Shown: positions 31,155-33,855 of the stretch, in pieces
How the letters are laid out: every line of letters begins with the position of its first letter
Numbering within the stretch: position 1 is the stretch's first letter
Virus record (IMG/VR): IMGVR_UViG_3300042516_003428
Coordinates: 1-33,855 of that record
Strand: one strand, 5' to 3'
Length of the DNA stretch: 33,855 nucleotides
Origin: a virus
Program-made: the position numbers and the translations under genes
The notes under the pieces: model-generated
What the model saw: the letters and a program-made list of their open reading frames with translations, nothing else
Database searches by the model: none
What the model was told of the DNA's origin: nothing

Positions 31155-32415
31155 GGCTTTCTCCCTTAAAGCTTGTTGAGTGATATCGGCTATCTCCCTG
31201 TTTTAAGGGCGTGTCAAGCGCTACCACCAGATTTATTCGTTCACCAATCCACCGCATCACGGGAACCGCCATTGAGTTCCCTAGAGCCTTGTATCTCGGT
31301 GAGTCCACGACCGGCTTGTTGCGGTAGGGGATCAGCGTGTAATCGTCTGGAAATCCTTGGAGCCGCTCGCACTCGCGTGGGGTGAGGCGGCGAACGGCCA
31401 TCGGCGCAGCAAGAACACCGATGCCTTGGGCGACGACCGTATCTTGGTCGCCCTTGTCGGCATCAGCCGAAGGCGGCGCGGCAACCTCAGAAGGCGCGCC
31501 ATCTTTGCCGCGAGTGTAGTGGGATGGCTTAAAGGCGACTGCTGGCGGGAAGGGGATGCCCAGGCTGCTTCCGACGCGCACCGTTGGCGAGGTGCCGTCC
31601 TCAAACACGTCGCCCCCGTGGGAGCCGAGGTTGGACTGAAACGCCACGGGGTCAGGGGCTGGCTGGGCCACCACATTCCGTAACTGGAACACACAGCCCT
31701 CATTGGTGTATGTCCGCTGTTCGTTGCGGCAGATGGCGTGGGCCGGATCGTTGCTGAGAATCAGATGGCCGGCGTCTAGGTCTTGGTTGCTTGCCCCGCC
31801 GTTGCGCGCAGAGCGAGCGACAACTGCTCCGGCAGCTTTTTGCCCCGCTTCTCCGCGCGTCGGAGGATTCCCGAACACGCTTTCGCGCTCAAAAAGAACC
31901 GCTGCGGCACGGCGCCAGTCTCGAGCATGGCAGACAACGAACACACGGCGGCGTCTTTGGGCGACTCCAAACCACTGAGCGTCAAGCGTCCGGTAGGCCC
32001 ACCCATACCCGAGCTGCTCCAACGCCCCGAGGAAGGTTCCAAAATCCCGTCCTTTTCCGCTACTGAGGACACCCGGCACGTTTTCCCAAACGATCCACTC
32101 GGGCTTGAGGACAGAAGCAAGCTGGACGAATCGGAGGGCCAGGTTGCCACGCGGATCAGCCAATCCCCCTCGGAGGCCGGCAACTGAGAAGGATTGGCAC
32201 GGGGTTCCTCCGACCAGAAGTTCAACTGTTCCCCTGGCATTGAGCATCTCCTCCGTGATCTTTGTCATGTCGCCCAGGTTGGGCAGGCCGAAGTGGTGAT
32301 CGACCACGGCCGATGGGAATGGCTCAATCTCGCTCGTCCACGCGCATTCCCAGCCCAATGGCTTCCAAGCCACATGAGCGGCACCTATCCCATCGCATAC
32401 GCTGGCGTACCTCAC
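31105..32415 (-). CDS. DNA C5-cytosine methyltransferase
   Basis: 436 aa from GTG 32415. Motif I ASVCDGIGAAHVAWKPLGW, then TSEIEPFPSAVVDHH; motif IV VGGTPCQSFS with catalytic Cys ~73; motif VI WENVPG (~110); motif VIII QRRRRVFVV (~153); motif IX RRLTPRECERLQGFP; motif X PRYKALGNSMAVPVMRWIGE. The target-recognition region (~190-330) contains two AFxxxx...SPTVRVGS / APSEVAAPPSADADKGD-type segments common in phage enzymes. It methylates C5 of cytosine using SAM, probably shielding phage DNA from host restriction. Start lies 8 nt after a promoter hexamer. The last ~40 residues are outside the catalytic fold and contain the embedded promoter for the next gene. Target site unknown; no nuclease partner adjacent. 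Confidence 0.92.
   Translation of the reverse strand: MRYASVCDGIGAAHVAWKPLGWECAWTSEIEPFPSAVVDHHFGLPNLGDMTKITEEMLNARGTVELLVGGTPCQSFSVAGLRGGLADPRGNLALRFVQLASVLKPEWIVWENVPGVLSSGKGRDFGTFLGALEQLGYGWAYRTLDAQWFGVAQRRRRVFVVCHARDWRRAAAVLFERESVFGNPPTRGEAGQKAAGAVVARSARNGGASNQDLDAGHLILSNDPAHAICRNEQRTYTNEGCVFQLRNVVAQPAPDPVAFQSNLGSHGGDVFEDGTSPTVRVGSSLGIPFPPAVAFKPSHYTRGKDGAPSEVAAPPSADADKGDQDTVVAQGIGVLAAPMAVRRLTPRECERLQGFPDDYTLIPYRNKPVVDSPRYKALGNSMAVPVMRWIGERINLVVALDTPLKQGDSRYHSTSFKGESREELSGAMEGNRTKAR
31200..31224 (-). promoter_or_regulatory. Repeated phage promoter element, copy B
   Basis: Minus strand: GTAGCGC, TTGACA, CGCCCT, TAAAAC, followed by AGGGAGATAG. Located inside the 3' end of the methyltransferase gene, 45 nt before the next start, which has a normal ribosome site, so here a short leader would be made. 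The GGGAGA right after the hexamer is like the initial transcribed sequence of T7-family promoters. Confidence 0.6.
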
Positions 32416-32423
32416 GCCTGTCC

Positions 32424-32448
32424 AGTATGCGGGCGTGTCAAACGCTAC
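32424..32448 (-). promoter_or_regulatory. Repeated phage promoter element, copy A (leftward)
   Basis: Minus strand: GTAGCGT, TTGACA, CGCCCG, CATACT, then 8 nt (GGACAGGC) to the methyltransferase GTG. With copy E it makes a divergent pair. No normal upstream leader room exists, so the transcript would be almost leaderless. Confidence 0.65.
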
Positions 32449-32460
32449 GGAGAAATTCTT

Positions 32461-32485
32461 GTAGCGGTTGACAGGAGCGTAGACT
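32461..32485 (+). promoter_or_regulatory. Repeated phage promoter element, copy E (rightward)
   Basis: Plus strand: GTAGCGG, TTGACA, GGAGCG, TAGACT, then 7 nt (CGAACGC) to the ATG at 32493. There is no ribosome site between, so a leaderless mRNA is likely. Copies A and E are head-to-head: 12-nt arms GTCAAACGCTAC and GTAGCGGTTGAC match in 11 of 12 positions around an AT-rich GGAGAAATTCTT centre. Confidence 0.65.
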
Positions 32486-32492
32486 CGAACGC

Positions 32493-32696
32493 ATGAAAGC
32501 CATCCTTGAGTTCCAGCTCCCCAAGGAGCGCCCCGACTTCCTTGCCGCCATACACGGCCCCCAAGCCCGCGCGGCCCTCTGGGAGATCGCTCAATACTGC
32601 CGTGGGGTGCTGAAGCACGGCGAGCCGAGCGAGGAACTGGCGCGGCACATGCACCTGATTCGGGACATGATCAGCGAGGAATTACTCTATGACTGA
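32493..32696 (+). CDS. Small rightward phage protein
   Basis: 67 aa, ATG 32493, 7 nt after the promoter hexamer. Sequence MKAILEFQLPKERPDFLAAI, ARAALWEIAQYCRGVLKHGE, SEELARHMHLIRDMISEEL follows the pattern LEFxLPEE...xFxxAxxGxxxxxALxxFxxxxRxxLKxxE, recurrent in small early-region phage proteins of unknown function. Helical, no membrane segment. First gene of the rightward unit; overlaps the next start by 8 nt. Confidence 0.75.
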   Translation: MKAILEFQLPKERPDFLAAIHGPQARAALWEIAQYCRGVLKHGEPSEELARHMHLIRDMISEELLYD

Positions 32697-33285
32697 GTAT
32701 TCGGGGGACATCGTGTCCCGCCTGCGGAGGTGGGCCATCGCCACCGATGCGGTGCCGGCCAGCGACCTCATGGACGAGGCGGCCCGCGAGATTGAGATGC
32801 TGCGGAGCGGGTCGCCAAAACACCACGCTGGGGACATCGTTAACCAGCTCCGCGACAGGGCATACGCTTTCAAGGCCACGGACAGGCTCTCGGAGCAGGC
32901 CGCGGATGAGATCGAGCGGCTGCGGCAATTTGATAGGTCCGAGCCTATCGAACCCGCCGACGCTACACCCGCCGCGCACGCTACACCGTGCGAGGGTAGT
33001 GTGCGGCGAAACTGTAGCGTAGAGAGTCGCGAAACGGTGCAGCAGGAGCCTGTGGCGTGGGCGATTTTGCACAACGATCACCAGTACGTCAGCCTGCTCC
33101 GCGAACACGCCGAGGCTAATAACGTCTATGTCGATGCCGCAGTCGTCCCGCTCTTTCGCTCGCCCACGCTCACCGACGAGGAGCGGGAGGCGATCTATCG
33201 CGCCGAAGCGAGGCTGCGAACCGCGTATGTGCCGGATGACCAGACAGCCGCCACGCTCCGCAAGCTGCTGGAGCGAACGATATGA
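32689..33285 (+). CDS. Phage protein with an internally duplicated helical unit
   Basis: 198 aa, ATG 32689. Residues 5-38 (DIVSRLRRWAIATDAVPASD, LMDEAAREIEMLR) and ~47-80 (DIVNQLRDRAYAFKATDRLS, EQAADEIERLRQF) are two copies of a DIVxxLRxxA...AADEIExLR helical unit, seen in early-region phage proteins of the Ead/Ea22-like kind. The C-terminal part (EPVAWAILHNDHQYVSLLRE, EANNVYVDAAVVPLFRSPTL) is a small alpha/beta domain also common in such proteins. A Thr/Ala/Pro linker (~85-105) joins them. Function unknown. It overlaps the next gene (ATGA-type junction at 33282-33285). Confidence 0.75.
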   Translation: MTEYSGDIVSRLRRWAIATDAVPASDLMDEAAREIEMLRSGSPKHHAGDIVNQLRDRAYAFKATDRLSEQAADEIERLRQFDRSEPIEPADATPAAHATPCEGSVRRNCSVESRETVQQEPVAWAILHNDHQYVSLLREHAEANNVYVDAAVVPLFRSPTLTDEEREAIYRAEARLRTAYVPDDQTAATLRKLLERTI

Positions 33286-33641
33286 CTGACATCGTCGCGG
33301 CAGCTCAAGCTCACCTCGCCTCACTGCCACAGCACCTCAAGGCTAGATACTCGGCTGTGCTGATCGCCAATCTTGTCGAGGAGATTGAGCATCTCCAAGA
33401 ACTAAGGAAGCTCGACGGCGAGTCGCTGGGCAAGTCGCTTGAGGAATACAACAAGATGAAGGAGCTGTGCGTCAACGGCCGGTACATCACCACCGAGGAG
33501 CGGATGGCGGTCATGTCGGCCGTCTGGGACGCCGAACAGGCCGGATGCTCCAAAGACGCCCAGATCCTGCTGGACATGGCCAACCGGCTCTCCAATGACT
33601 CCCCGCAGCTCGAGACTGACGGGGAGAAAAGCCGCGGATAG
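33282..33641 (+). CDS. Small helical early-region protein
   Basis: 119 aa, ATG 33282 overlapping the previous stop. TDIVAAAQAHLASLPQHLKA, LVEEIEHLQELRKLDGESLG, NKMKELCVNGRYITTEERMA and DAEQAGCSKDAQILLDMANR are largely helical with a likely coiled coil at ~30-60. The DIVxxAxxHL...VEEIExLxxLR layout echoes the duplicated unit of the upstream gene, so the two may derive from one repeated module. No catalytic motif. Confidence 0.7.
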   Translation: MTDIVAAAQAHLASLPQHLKARYSAVLIANLVEEIEHLQELRKLDGESLGKSLEEYNKMKELCVNGRYITTEERMAVMSAVWDAEQAGCSKDAQILLDMANRLSNDSPQLETDGEKSRG

Positions 33642-33855
33642 GGCGACACGGTTTATCAGTCCGCTGCCAACCACGACTCACGGTCGCAAGATACCGACCG
33701 CAGCTCGCACCGGGGTAGCGATCCCCGATGTGCCTACATCCTGCCAACGGGCCTTGCATCGCCCCAGTAGGGGTCTGCCGCCGGGGATGCCTGTTCAAGC
33801 GTATAGCATCGCTTCTGGCGGGTCAACCGGGGCGAAGGGTGTCGAGGGTGCCTCG
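33642..33855. other. Hairpin-rich stretch without a convincing gene
   Basis: No frame with good coding character on either strand. Three stem-loops are visible: CGGTCG/CGACCG (33681-33700), CGGGG/CCCCG (33711-33727) and CCCC-AGTA-GGGG (33762-33773). A minus-strand TTGACC...TGCTATAC pair (~33801-33824) is a weak promoter candidate. No tRNA cloverleaf could be built. The stretch may be an untranslated leader of the next rightward gene or a terminator region. Confidence 0.35.

Noticed and set aside
32436-32473. Reading TTGACA in the repeated element as a sigma70 -35
   Set aside because: Only 6 bp separate it from the -10-like hexamer in all copies; sigma70 needs about 17 bp.
33511-33798. Minus-strand open frame over the end of the rightward genes
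   Set aside because: Arg/Pro-rich, no ribosome site, and it overlaps the end of a better-supported plus-strand gene.
33642-33855. Possible tRNA in the hairpin-rich stretch
   Set aside because: No acceptor stem closing the hairpins and no T-arm consensus loop.

Overview
The window is part of a double-stranded DNA bacteriophage genome, GC-rich (about 60% by eye) and almost fully coding. No bacterial gene, integrase or rRNA/tRNA was recognised. The head and tail genes fit a short-tailed (podovirus-like) virion: portal, a connector/adaptor, a giant beta-propeller nozzle protein, small ejection-type proteins and tail fibres, with no sheath, tube or tape-measure gene. The host cannot be named from the sequence. 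No DNA or RNA polymerase, endolysin or other replication gene is recognisable here, so the window is a fragment.

Layout. Positions 1-32415 are transcribed leftward (minus strand) and 32493-33641 rightward, from a 77-bp divergent control region at 32416-32492. Reading leftward: (i) 32415-28588 is a tightly overlapping accessory cassette: C5-cytosine methyltransferase, small unknown proteins, a 54-aa membrane protein, a PP-loop (PAPS-reductase-family) protein and a possible PD-(D/E)XK-like protein. (ii) 28567-28060 holds an excisionase-type HTH regulator and a small conserved-looking protein. (iii) 28059-27945 is a cluster of three perfect hairpins acting as a likely boundary/terminator. (iv) 27885-26448 has two small proteins and a second C5-cytosine methyltransferase. 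(v) 26448-19380 holds a 1389-aa large polyvalent-type protein, scaffold, major capsid protein and a decoration-like protein. (vi) 19308-14751 encodes a terminase small-subunit candidate, terminase large subunit, a small protein and the portal. (vii) 14751-7445 encodes an endonuclease VII-like HNH protein, an unknown protein, adaptor and nozzle. (viii) 7455-3083 encodes seven small or low-complexity virion proteins, probably ejection/internal proteins. (ix) 3073-1 encodes a tail-fibre protein, two fibre-associated small proteins and a long fibre protein running off the left edge.

The most notable signal is a 25-bp element with fixed geometry, GTAGCG-n-TTGACW-n6-(TAnACT-like), at four sites: 32424-32448(-), 32461-32485(+), 31200-31224(-) and 28319-28343(-). 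Three copies end only 7-8 nt before a start codon and two are followed by GGGAG. This looks like a phage-specific promoter giving leaderless or nearly leaderless mRNAs, possibly for a single-subunit phage RNA polymerase encoded elsewhere. The two copies in the divergent region form a near-perfect dyad. Other points of interest are the strong translational coupling (GTGA, ATGA, TAATG junctions), an endonuclease gene wedged between portal and the next gene with a long out-of-frame overlap, a long overlap between the TerS candidate and TerL, and a capsid module placed upstream of the terminase-portal module.
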